Below, in pieces: positions 7,105 through 13,537 of a stretch of DNA of 16,773 bases; within the stretch, counting starts at the first letter, position 1, and each line of letters starts with the position of its first letter. Both the position numbers and the translations under genes were made by a program. Below the pieces are notes generated by a model. The model was not told the DNA's origin, did not search any database, and saw only the letters and a program-made list of their open reading frames with translations. The stretch is taken from assembly GCA_002408485.1 (NCBI GenBank), contig DHSP01000018.1, forward strand, positions 3,456 through 20,228. The letters are read 5' to 3'. This DNA comes from Proteiniphilum sp. UBA5283. Its GTDB lineage: Bacteria > Bacteroidota > Bacteroidia > Bacteroidales > Dysgonomonadaceae.

Positions 7105-8309
7105 TACAGGATCCCCAAAAAATCACGTCGTTTGTCGTACGTGAATTACTTCTGAAAGCAGAAAAGCAGAAAACTTCCCTGGTGATTGGAGTGCCCAAAG
7201 AAAATCAGGAGGTGGAGAGAAGGCTCGCGCTTACTCCCGAGACCGTCTCTTTGCTGGTGTCGTCCGGGCACAGGGTGTTGCTTGAAGCCGGAGCAGGTCA
7301 TGCGATCAACTACTCCGACAGCTATTATGCCGAGTCGGGGGCGGAAATTGTGGGGACAGCCATGGAGGCCTTTCAGGCTGACCTCATTCTGAAGGTGTTG
7401 CCTCCCACACTGGAGGAGGTACTGATGATGCGGCAGAGAAGTACCGTCTTTTCGTTTCTCTACCTTCACCGGCTCTCCACTCCCTTGCTGGAGCTGATGT
7501 CGGAGAAGAAGATCAATGCCATGGCCTACGAATTGATTTGTGATGATTCGGGCGTATCACCCTTTGTAACCTCTGTTTCTGAGATTGAGGGAGCATGCTC
7601 CATCACCCTGGCGGCCGAATTGTTGAGTAACGTTCACGGAGGAAAGGGTATCCTGTTGGGAGGCATTCCCGGAATCTCCCCTACAGAGGTGGTAATCATT
7701 GGTGCAGGTGTAGCCGGCACCATGGCAGCACGCGCCGCCTTGGCAATGGGAGCATCGGTGAAGGTGTTCGACGACGATATCGGCAAATTGCGTGCCATCC
7801 GGCATGAGCTGGGGGGGGCGCTTTTCACCTCCACCCTTCAGCCCAACGTCCTTAGAAATGTATTTCGCTCTGCCGATGTGGTGATCGGTGCCATGCAATA
7901 TATCAACAAAACCAATTTTTACCGTATCTCTGAAGACCTTATCCGGGAGATGAAGAGGGGAGCCCTCGTCATTGACCTGCGCATGGCGCAGGGTGGATGT
8001 TTTGAGACGACCATGGAAGCTTGCCTCCCCAGTCATCCGGCCATCTTCGAAAAGTTTGGTGTACTTCATTTCTGTGAAATGAGCCTCAGTTCGCGTGTGG
8101 CGCGTACCGCCTCCATAGCTTTGAGCAACATTTTTATCTCTCTTTTTACCTCCATGGGTGACTGCGGAGGGGTAGATCATTTTGCACGGTTCGACCGAGG
8201 CTTTGCCTCCGGCTTTTACCTCTATGCCGGAAAAATGGTCAACTCCTACGTGGCCAATCATTTCAATTTCCCGGTATCGGACATCGGCCTCTTTCTGCAC
8301 GGGTATTAA
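7101..8309 (+). CDS. Alanine-dehydrogenase-like protein with altered active site
   Basis: A 402-aa protein of the alanine dehydrogenase / transhydrogenase-alpha family, of the longer type seen in Bacteroidota. It has the N-terminal substrate-domain motif VPKENQEVERRLALTP (31-46), Lys98 where alanine dehydrogenase has its pyruvate-binding lysine, the NAD-binding GAGVAG (201-206) with Asp224 after it, and QGGCFETT (297-304). By alignment from memory to Mycobacterium tuberculosis Ald, catalytic His96 (FLHL) falls on Tyr121 (FLYLH, with His123 nearby), and catalytic Asp270 (IDQGG) is Ala296 (MAQGG). NAD(P) binding looks preserved, while L-alanine deamination is doubtful. The start overlaps the aroK stop by 4 nt. 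A broad name such as 'alanine dehydrogenase' would be family-level only; the true substrate is unknown. Confidence 0.85.
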   Translation: MIQDPQKITSFVVRELLLKAEKQKTSLVIGVPKENQEVERRLALTPETVSLLVSSGHRVLLEAGAGHAINYSDSYYAESGAEIVGTAMEAFQADLILKVLPPTLEEVLMMRQRSTVFSFLYLHRLSTPLLELMSEKKINAMAYELICDDSGVSPFVTSVSEIEGACSITLAAELLSNVHGGKGILLGGIPGISPTEVVIIGAGVAGTMAARAALAMGASVKVFDDDIGKLRAIRHELGGALFTSTLQPNVLRNVFRSADVVIGAMQYINKTNFYRISEDLIREMKRGALVIDLRMAQGGCFETTMEACLPSHPAIFEKFGVLHFCEMSLSSRVARTASIALSNIFISLFTSMGDCGGVDHFARFDRGFASGFYLYAGKMVNSYVANHFNFPVSDIGLFLHGY

Positions 8310-8526
8310 AATCAAACCACAGTCCCCGGAGTCAACGAACTTTCCTTTTTCAGACGGGATGGCTAATTGGTTCTCTGTTTGGTGAGTAGAGATGTTGCGC
8401 GACCCATACCTTGTAGCGAGAAGCCTGTTTTGTGATTATTTAACTATATGAGTGCAATTTTTTACCTCGTTGATTCATCATATATAGAAAGGTCCCGTTA
8501 CTTTTTATATTAGAATAATTGATACT
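8310..8526. other. Intergenic spacer, no gene seen
   Basis: This 217-nt gap separates the dehydrogenase-like gene from the lipoprotein gene. I see no RNA gene, clear terminator or credible small reading frame. TACTTTTT at 8499-8506 is one base off the TAnnTTTG form and could act as a weak -7 element for the lipoprotein gene. Confidence 0.5.
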
Positions 8527-9090
8527 ATGCAAGTAAGAGTTTTATGCCTGTTGTTTGTTGTTCTTCTGTTGGGCTGTAATTCGGAGAATACGTTTCTTGA
8601 TGATACACCCGGAGAGGTGCTTATGTTGAAGGTTGATTATATCACAAACCGCTTTGAAGGAGGGGGCGAATTACGCTTTTCGCAAAAGGCGGATAACTTT
8701 ACAATAGGCTATGAGTATAAGGAGCCCGCTGATTTCGGCTATGTGAAATTGAGATACGAAGAGTTGAACGAACCCCTCTTTGAAGGTTCTATTCATTGGA
8801 TGGGGTTGGGAGAAATGAAATATCCGGAAAAGCTGGAGCCGGCCGGTAAGTTCAATCATGTTCTGACGGAAGATTTTGTTTATCCCGTCAATGGATTTGA
8901 GAATGTTTTCAATCCCTACAATATGGATTTGAAATACGAGGATGCATGGTTTGCCGTCCAGGGCTTGGTAAAGGCGAGAGAATACCTGAGAGCGAATCCC
9001 TTGCAAAAAGTAAAAATATTCCTCTATACACCCAGCGTAGGGGTAGGGAATCCCGAAAATTGGGACTGGATCATTTATTTGAACAGGTGA
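8527..9090 (+). CDS. Lipoprotein of unknown function
   Basis: A 187-aa protein with a short signal peptide and a lipobox ending LLLGC (Cys17), so it should be lipid-anchored, probably on the outer or inner membrane facing the periplasm. The mature part is acidic and aromatic, with several Tyr/Phe/Trp-containing segments (FTIGYEYKEPADFGYVKLRY, IHWMGLGEMKYPEKLEP, NWDWIIYL) that suggest a beta-rich fold. I do not recognise a named domain. The composition matches that of its neighbours, so it does not look recently transferred. It stands alone between a 217-nt gap and a convergent transporter gene. No function can be assigned. Confidence 0.8.
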   Translation: MQVRVLCLLFVVLLLGCNSENTFLDDTPGEVLMLKVDYITNRFEGGGELRFSQKADNFTIGYEYKEPADFGYVKLRYEELNEPLFEGSIHWMGLGEMKYPEKLEPAGKFNHVLTEDFVYPVNGFENVFNPYNMDLKYEDAWFAVQGLVKAREYLRANPLQKVKIFLYTPSVGVGNPENWDWIIYLNR

Positions 9091-9110
9091 CCGTGATGCT
9101 GTCCGTGGAT

Positions 9111-9126
9111 GCGTTTTTAAAAACGC
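9111..9126. terminator. Palindrome at the convergent gene ends, possible weak terminator
   Basis: GCGTTTTTAAAAACGC is a perfect 16-nt palindrome that includes the MATE gene stop codon and lies 20 nt after the lipoprotein stop. It can fold with a 6-bp stem and a TTAA loop, on either strand. There is no separate T tract beyond it, so the terminator role is tentative. Confidence 0.35.
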
Positions 9127-10472
9127 TTCTGCAGGATCCTGTACCAGATAAATAAAATAATTCCCTTAAAGAAAGAGGTGATGGAGATGGCCCACCAGAC
9201 GCCTGTCACCCCTATACGCGCACCCAGAAAGAGCGCCAGCGGGATACGCAGTGTGTTGAACACCATGCTGATGATGGCCGGAGGGGTGGTTTTGCCCAGG
9301 CCGTTGAACATACCCTGCGTGGTAATCTCCAGCATCATGAAGAGCTGCGAAAAGCCCAGAATCATCAGATAGGCACCTCCCGCCACATAGGCTTCCCTCT
9401 CCTGCACGAAAAGCGAGAAAATTTCTTTTCCGAACAATACAAATGACACGGTCACAACCACTCCCAAGGTGCCCATCATCATCAACGTATAGCGGAAGGC
9501 GCGGTTGGCGCGCTGCATCTTGTTGGCTGCATAGTTTTGCGCCACAAAGCTACCCAGCGCCGTGGAGAAGCCATTGGAGGTGTTCCAGGTGATCCCTTCC
9601 ACCTGGCCGCCAATAGATTGACTGGTGATGCCGAGGTGTCCTCCGTACACCGATGCGGTACGGGCCAGATTCATGTTGATAAAGGCGAAGTAGACATTCA
9701 TCGCTGCTACGGGCAATCCCAACTTCAGAATATTAACCGTGTACTTTCTATGGGGACGGATCAGAAAACGGAAGTGTCCCAGCAGGCCATTTCTTCGCTT
9801 CAGATGGAAAACGAAAAGCAGCAGGATCACTCCTTGTGACAGAACGGTAGCAAGTGCTGCCCCCTTTACCCCCATCGCCGGGAAAGGACCAATTCCAAAA
9901 ATCAAAAGAGGATCAAACACAATATTGATCAGGAGTCCGGTGGCATTAAAATAAAAAGGGATGTCACTTCGTCCCGAGCCAATGTAGATGCCGGAAAAAT
10001 TGAGAATCAGAAACATGACCGGTATCCCGGTCGCAATGACCTTGAGGTAACCTGCTGCTTCGAGCGAGATGCTGCTTTCTAAGTTGTAAAAAGATACATA
10101 AGGGTGCGGGAAGAAAAAGAAGAAAATACCGAAGGCGAGACCCAGCACCCATGCAAGAGTCGTGGTGTGAGAGGCATAGATCGATGCCAGGGCGGGCTTT
10201 TGGGCGCCGATGGACTGGCCAATGGAGATCTCGGCACCCACCTTGGAGATCAGCGCCACGGAGTTCATCATCCACATAAGCATTCCCACGGAGCCCACGG
10301 CGGCGACCGATTTGCTCCCCAGCCTTCCTATCCACAGAATATCCACCAGGTTGTAGGCCATCTGGATAAAGCTGATCGCCATCAACGGGAGTGCCAGCGT
10401 GGTCAGCTGCCGGAAAATATTCCCTTGTGTAAGGTTGCGCACGGAAGGCTTAGAGGATGTCGTTTTATTCAC
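9117..10472 (-). CDS. MATE-family multidrug/cation efflux transporter
   Basis: A 451-aa integral membrane protein with about twelve hydrophobic segments spread from residue 20 to 447, the length and spacing typical of MATE (NorM/DinF-like) antiporters that export drugs or metabolites using Na+ or H+. Supporting segments are LALPLMAISFIQMAYNLVD (about 26-44), where family members carry the ALP...Q..Y..VD pattern, IGRLGS (48-53), and the matching second-half repeat around LKLGLPVAAMNVYF and NGLGKTTPPAI. The halves show the internal duplication expected of MATE proteins. Substrate and coupling ion cannot be told from sequence. It lies downstream of the tRNA terminator with no clear promoter and converges with the lipoprotein gene. 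Confidence 0.92.
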   Translation of the reverse strand: MNKTTSSKPSVRNLTQGNIFRQLTTLALPLMAISFIQMAYNLVDILWIGRLGSKSVAAVGSVGMLMWMMNSVALISKVGAEISIGQSIGAQKPALASIYASHTTTLAWVLGLAFGIFFFFFPHPYVSFYNLESSISLEAAGYLKVIATGIPVMFLILNFSGIYIGSGRSDIPFYFNATGLLINIVFDPLLIFGIGPFPAMGVKGAALATVLSQGVILLLFVFHLKRRNGLLGHFRFLIRPHRKYTVNILKLGLPVAAMNVYFAFINMNLARTASVYGGHLGITSQSIGGQVEGITWNTSNGFSTALGSFVAQNYAANKMQRANRAFRYTLMMMGTLGVVVTVSFVLFGKEIFSLFVQEREAYVAGGAYLMILGFSQLFMMLEITTQGMFNGLGKTTPPAIISMVFNTLRIPLALFLGARIGVTGVWWAISITSFFKGIILFIWYRILQKRF

Positions 10473-10495
10473 CGTTTTTTTTGAGAAGTTCTTGC

Positions 10496-10533
10496 AATAA
10501 AAAAGGAAGCAACCTGATGGGTTGCTTCCTTTT
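10496..10533 (-). terminator. Intrinsic terminator after tRNA-Tyr/tRNA-Gly
   Basis: A 14-bp perfect stem pairs 10501-10514 with 10520-10533 around a 5-nt loop. Read on the minus strand, it ends in TTTTTTATTG. It lies 4 nt after the 3' end of tRNA-Gly and is the strongest hairpin I found in the window. Part of the stem includes A and T tracts, so it could work in both directions. Confidence 0.85.
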
Positions 10534-10536
10534 GAG

Positions 10537-10609
10537 AGCGGAAGACGGGACTCAAACCCGCGACCCTCAGCTTGGAAGGCTAATGCTCTATCAACTGAGC
10601 TACTTCCGC
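10537..10609 (-). tRNA. tRNA-Gly (anticodon TCC)
   Basis: A 73-nt tRNA on the minus strand. The acceptor stem GCGGAAG / CTTCCGC pairs perfectly, with discriminator T. The D-loop region contains TAGCTCAGTTGATAGAGC, the anticodon loop reads CTTCCAA (TCC, glycine GGA/GGG), and the T arm has CGGGTTTGAGTCCCG. CCA is not encoded (CTC follows). It shares a transcript with tRNA-Tyr 89 nt upstream. Confidence 0.96.
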
Positions 10610-10698
10610 GAAAAATGATTCTGACTAGCCGCTTCGCTGACCGGCCGATTGTTCGGCATCGAATTGTTGAATTCTCAAATCATCGAATCGAAATTGTG

Positions 10699-10781
10699 TG
10701 GGCAGTGATGGATTCGAACCACCGAAGGCGTAAGCCAGCTGAGTTACAGTCAGCCCCATTTGGCCACTCTGGTAACTGCCC
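10699..10781 (-). tRNA. tRNA-Tyr (anticodon GTA)
   Basis: An 83-nt class II tRNA on the minus strand. The acceptor stem GGGCAGT / ACTGCCC is followed by discriminator A, the anticodon loop is ACTGTAACT (GTA, tyrosine), there is a long variable arm, and the T arm carries GGTTCGAATCC. CCA is not encoded. It lies directly upstream of tRNA-Gly and is preceded by its own candidate promoter. Confidence 0.96.
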
Positions 10782-10794
10782 TTTTTTCGAACGG

Positions 10795-10802
10795 CAAAGA
10801 TA
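10795..10802 (-). promoter_or_regulatory. Candidate promoter -7 element for the tRNA pair
   Basis: On the minus strand TATCTTTG fits TAnnTTTG exactly and lies 13 nt before the 5' end of tRNA-Tyr, just past the ribH stop at 10810. The spacing suits a tRNA promoter with a short leader. No good TTTG is seen at the ideal upstream distance. Confidence 0.6.
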
Positions 10803-10809
10803 CAAAAAA

Positions 10810-11301
10810 TTATTGATATTTCCCTTTGAGAGCGATCATTTTTAATGCTGTGATCGCTGCCTCGTCCCCTTTATTTCCGTGTCTGCCGCCTGCTCTCGCT
10901 TTTGCCTGATCAAGCGTGTTGGTGGTGAGCAATCCAAAGATTACGGGAATATCCTGTGTGAGATTCAGTTGTGTGGTTCCGTCGGTTACGCTGTTGCAAA
11001 CAAAGGTGAAGTGGGGCGTCTCCCCCTGAATGACGCATCCCAGAATGATCACACTGTCCACGTTTGCTTTTTCGATCAGCAGCTTTGCCCCGTAGGTAAG
11101 TTCAAAACTTCCGGGCACATGCTCTATCACAATGTCGTCACTTGAAACACCGAATTTCACCAGTGTATCGAAGGCTCCGCGTAGCAGGTTGCCGGTTACG
11201 GATGAGTTCCATTCCGATACCACTATCCCGACACGTTTTCCATTTCCGCTGGGAACCGATTGTGGGTCGTAGGACGAAAGATTATTTAGTTCGGTTGCCA
11301 T
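10810..11301 (-). CDS. ribH: 6,7-dimethyl-8-ribityllumazine synthase
   Basis: A 163-aa lumazine synthase. It condenses the ribityl-amino-pyrimidinedione with 3,4-dihydroxy-2-butanone 4-phosphate in the penultimate step of riboflavin synthesis, usually as a large oligomer. Motifs: VVSEWNSSVT (27-36) with the ring-stacking Trp31, VPGSFEL (62-68), GCVIQGETPHF (88-98) with catalytic His97, and a C-terminal ARAGGRHGNKGDEAA with Arg136, Lys144 and Glu147. Length is normal, with a slightly longer N-terminus (residues 1-20, Ser/Asn-rich). The gene starts 4 nt after the TPR-protein stop, so both are probably one transcript. No FMN riboswitch was seen before the pair. The tRNA genes follow immediately downstream. 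Confidence 0.97.
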   Translation of the reverse strand: MATELNNLSSYDPQSVPSGNGKRVGIVVSEWNSSVTGNLLRGAFDTLVKFGVSSDDIVIEHVPGSFELTYGAKLLIEKANVDSVIILGCVIQGETPHFTFVCNSVTDGTTQLNLTQDIPVIFGLLTTNTLDQAKARAGGRHGNKGDEAAITALKMIALKGKYQ

Positions 11302-11305
11302 CTGT

Positions 11306-12010
11306 TTACTTTGATTCTTTCAGCAATTCGGCCTGTTTGATGTACTTGTCGGCCTCCTGTGCTTCGGGGGTGTTGATATAATTTTCTTTGATCCGGGTGA
11401 AGGTCTCGATGGATTTGTCATAATCAGCCAGGCTCAGGTAGGCTTCGCCTGCCTTTTTCAGATAAATAGGGGTCAGCATCTGGTCGTCTGCTCCTTTAGC
11501 GGCCTTCAGGAAAAAAGAGATGGCTTCGGCGGTGTTGCCCATGTTCATGTACACATCACCGATAGCGCCGGTGATGGCAGGGGTGATCAACAAATCGCCA
11601 CCTTTGAATTTTTTCAGGTGCTCCAGTGCCTTTTCGTTGTTGCCGAGACGATTGTAGGCGATGCCAGCGTAGGCGCGGGCTAAGTCAGCAGTCCGGGTAC
11701 CTTTGTACTGGGTGATCACGGCTTCAAAACCTGTATAATCATTGCCATTGCCAAAAAGCGCCAGAGAGTCCTGCCCCTCCTGGAAATAACGCTCACCCTT
11801 GAAGATGGCTGTCTGTGCTTTCTCGTTACGAGGCATCTTGTATAAATAATGGTATGCCATAAAAGCTCCTACCAGAACAATGACAATGAGCAACCCTGTT
11901 AAAATGGTTTTTTGATTCTTCTCCAGAAACTGTTCCGATGTGGTTAAGGCTTCTCCGATATTCTCGAAATTCTTTTCGGCTTTCGACTCGTTTGTTTTTT
12001 TTGCAGACAT
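11306..12010 (-). CDS. Membrane-anchored tetratricopeptide-repeat protein
   Basis: A 234-aa protein with a charged cytoplasmic N-terminus (about 1-33), one transmembrane helix (about 35-54, GLLIVIVLVGAFMAYHY) and a periplasmic TPR region (about 65-230). TPR-like pairs are visible, for example DLARAYAGIAYNRLGNNEKA, AITGAIGDVYMNMGNTAEAI and YLKKAGEAYLSLADYDKSIE. The layout resembles YfgM-type proteins (single-pass, TPR ancillary factors of the Sec machinery), but a specific orthology is only suggested. The gene sits 4 nt before ribH and has a candidate promoter at 12047-12054. TPR proteins bind partner proteins, and the partner is not evident here. Confidence 0.88.
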   Translation of the reverse strand: MSAKKTNESKAEKNFENIGEALTTSEQFLEKNQKTILTGLLIVIVLVGAFMAYHYLYKMPRNEKAQTAIFKGERYFQEGQDSLALFGNGNDYTGFEAVITQYKGTRTADLARAYAGIAYNRLGNNEKALEHLKKFKGGDLLITPAITGAIGDVYMNMGNTAEAISFFLKAAKGADDQMLTPIYLKKAGEAYLSLADYDKSIETFTRIKENYINTPEAQEADKYIKQAELLKESK

Positions 12011-12046
12011 GATCGTTGAAAAAATGTGACGTTATTTTTTGAGATG

Positions 12047-12054
12047 CAAAAGTA
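12047..12054 (-). promoter_or_regulatory. Candidate promoter -7 element for the TPR-ribH pair
   Basis: On the minus strand TACTTTTG fits TAnnTTTG and lies 36 nt before the TPR gene start. At the ideal 20-nt upstream spacing the minus strand reads TTTT rather than TTTG, a near match. Confidence 0.6.
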
Positions 12055-12128
12055 ATGGTTTTTAAATGATAAATAAAATTTAAAAGAGTGTTTTTTATAA
12101 AAACAACACGCCCGATTAATCTTTTTCG

Positions 12129-12136
12129 TACGTTTG
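12129..12136 (+). promoter_or_regulatory. Candidate promoter -7 element for the DUF4468 gene
   Basis: TACGTTTG fits TAnnTTTG. It implies a leader of roughly 120 nt before the ATG at 12262. No TTTG is found at the standard distance upstream. It lies back to back with the promoter of the TPR-ribH pair. Confidence 0.5.
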
Positions 12137-12156
12137 CAGTCATAGAAGCAGTTGCA

Positions 12157-12183
12157 GGTGTTTTTTGTCAATGAAAATACACC
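12157..12183 (+). promoter_or_regulatory. Leader hairpin upstream of the DUF4468 gene
   Basis: The arms GGTGTTTTTT (12157-12166) and AAAATACACC (12174-12183) can pair over ten positions with a single T-T mismatch, around a 7-nt loop. The structure lies in the putative 5' leader, between the promoter and the start codon. It matches no riboswitch class I can name; its role is unknown. Confidence 0.4.
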
Positions 12184-12261
12184 GATGTAACATAACGGCC
12201 TTTTGTCCGTCTTAATAAGAAAAGAGCCCGAGAGATTGAAATGAGTAAAATAACTACTTAT

Positions 12262-12822
12262 ATGAAAAAATATATACTGACATTAGTTGTGCTGACTATC
12301 AGCCTGATGCATGTTGAGGCGCAGGTCGACGCCGTCTTTGTGAACGTGCCGGTGGTAAACGGAAAAGTAATCTTTGAACAGTTTATCCTGGCTGACCAGC
12401 TGAGTGGCGCAAGCCAGCGTTATGCAAAGCTGCAAAACTGGACGAAAAAAAACTTTACCGGAAATCCCCTGTTGTCCGGTATTCGTTTCGATGATAAAGC
12501 CCAAACAGTCACTGTGAGCTCGAAGGCCGAATTGCAGCTGCCGGCAAATAAAGCGGGTGTGCGGGAAAACATGATCATGAGTTACCGGTTTGATGCCACC
12601 ATCACCAATGCCGGCTGTATACTTGTTGTACGTGACATTACCTATCAGAAGGCCCGCAAAGAGGAGGGCTCGTTCTTTCCCAAAATTTATGTTGCCGAGG
12701 AGACCATTACCGATCAGGCGGTGGGGATCAGCGGTGATGAAAGTGAGCTGAGAAACAACCTGCGGAAGGAGACTCTTCTGTTGCTGAACAGGCTCTATGC
12801 CGATCTTTTGGGAGCATTTTGA
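12262..12822 (+). CDS. Secreted DUF4468-domain protein
   Basis: A 186-aa protein from the ATG at 12262, which gives a clean signal peptide (MKKYILTLVVLTISLMHVEA, cleavage near residue 20). An in-frame ATG at 12241 would add seven residues before it. The mature part begins with NVPVVNGKVIF (28-38), followed by a segment on solubilised-type beta/alpha pattern (SGASQRYAKLQNWTKKNF) typical of DUF4468, a TBP-like domain common in Bacteroidota secreted proteins. The role of DUF4468 is not known. The gene is single, with a divergent TPR-ribH pair upstream and a 254-nt gap downstream. Domain assignment is from memory of the family pattern. Confidence 0.82.
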   Translation: MKKYILTLVVLTISLMHVEAQVDAVFVNVPVVNGKVIFEQFILADQLSGASQRYAKLQNWTKKNFTGNPLLSGIRFDDKAQTVTVSSKAELQLPANKAGVRENMIMSYRFDATITNAGCILVVRDITYQKARKEEGSFFPKIYVAEETITDQAVGISGDESELRNNLRKETLLLLNRLYADLLGAF

Positions 12823-12979
12823 ACGGAATAACAGACGGCTTGTATGGCCCTCAAGTTTGTTGTTTTTGGAGGCAGCCTCTTTCAATTTTCCAAAGGTGGT
12901 TTAAAATGCAATACGAAGTTGTTCCCGGCAGAAATAGCTGATTCTGTCAAAATTATATCAAAATTAATTTGCCGGAAAC
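12823..12979. other. Intergenic spacer before the rpmB promoter
   Basis: This AT-rich stretch after the DUF4468 gene holds no convincing gene. A GAGG-CAG-CCTC element at 12869-12879 followed by TTTC is a very weak terminator candidate. Reverse-strand open frames here cover the rpmB promoter and look accidental. Confidence 0.4.
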
Positions 12980-13011
12980 TTTGGTAAATTAAAAATATAT
13001 GCTTAATTTTG
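12980..13011 (+). promoter_or_regulatory. Bacteroidota-type promoter for rpmB-rpmG-DUF4295
   Basis: TTTG (12980-12983), a 20-nt AT-rich spacer and TAATTTTG (13004-13011) give the complete TTTG / TAnnTTTG arrangement. The rpmB start at 13077 follows after a leader of about 60 nt. This is one of the two best promoter matches in the window, as expected for a highly expressed ribosomal protein operon. Confidence 0.8.
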
Positions 13012-13076
13012 CGCCCTGATTTGTCGGGAAGATTGCGTTCCGAAGAGAAAGTAAACAATAAATACACAATATAGCA

Positions 13077-13316
13077 ATGTCTAAGATTTGTCAAATAACA
13101 GGAAAAAGAGCAATGGTTGGAAACAACGTTTCTCACTCTAACAAGAAGACGAAACGCAAATTCAACGTCAATTTGTTCACGAAGAAGTTCTATTGGGTGG
13201 AAGAAGATTGCTGGATCAGTTTGAGTATCTCGGCGTCCGGATTGCGCACCATCAATAAGATTGGATTGGATGCAGCCTTAAAACAAGCTGCTGCGAAAGG
13301 ATTTTTAAACGCATAA
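13077..13316 (+). CDS. rpmB: Large ribosomal subunit protein bL28
   Basis: A 79-aa basic ribosomal protein of the 50S subunit, near the E-site region. The opening CQITGKRAMVGNNVSHSNKK and the following KRKFNVNLFTKKFYW are diagnostic for bL28, as is the C-terminal SASGLRTINKIGLDAAL. Only a single early Cys is present (Cys5; Cys45 stands alone later), so it is the zinc-free form. It is the first gene of a three-gene ribosomal operon and is followed by rpmG after 18 nt. Confidence 0.97.
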   Translation: MSKICQITGKRAMVGNNVSHSNKKTKRKFNVNLFTKKFYWVEEDCWISLSISASGLRTINKIGLDAALKQAAAKGFLNA

Positions 13317-13334
13317 CGAGAAGGAGAAGCAGCA

Positions 13335-13523
13335 ATGGGAAAAAAAGTAAAAGGTAACAGGGTGCAGGTGATCCTGGAATGTACGGAACACAAGGAGAGC
13401 GGTATGCCCGGCACATCCAGATACATTACGACCAAAAATAGAAAGAATACGACCGAGCGTCTGGAATTGAAAAAATACAATCCGGTGCTCAAAAGAATGA
13501 CTGTTCACAAAGAAATAAAGTAA
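13335..13523 (+). CDS. rpmG: Large ribosomal subunit protein bL33
   Basis: A 62-aa protein of the 50S subunit. The segment RVQVILECTEHK near the start and SRYITTKNRKNTTERLELKKYNP (with the conserved Tyr-Ile-Thr-Thr-Lys-Asn core) identify bL33. The CxxC pairs of zinc-binding L33 are missing (only Cys16), so this is the zinc-free type and is not expected to respond to zinc through Zur-type paralog exchange. It lies between rpmB and the DUF4295 gene, 14 nt before the latter. Confidence 0.97.
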   Translation: MGKKVKGNRVQVILECTEHKESGMPGTSRYITTKNRKNTTERLELKKYNPVLKRMTVHKEIK

Positions 13524-13537
13524 AAACAGGATAAACT

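Noticed and set aside
7557..8315. A 252-aa minus-strand frame opposite the dehydrogenase-like gene
   Set aside because: It is a shadow of a protein with clear family motifs; Cys/His-rich composition arises from the opposite codon use.
9537..9839. Plus-strand frames opposite the MATE gene
   Set aside because: The minus strand encodes a full-length transporter, so these are antisense artefacts.
10522..10845. A 107-aa plus-strand reading frame with segments such as GRRDSNPRPSAW
   Set aside because: It is the antisense reading of tRNA-Gly, tRNA-Tyr and the terminator. This is a well-known type of spurious protein prediction.
10810..12010. Possible FMN riboswitch for ribH
   Set aside because: No RFN-element core was recognised before the TPR-ribH pair; ribH is second in its transcript.
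12882..13136. A minus-strand frame of 84 aa upstream of rpmB
   Set aside because: It covers the rpmB promoter and part of rpmB itself, lacks any recognisable domain, and fits AT-rich chance coding.
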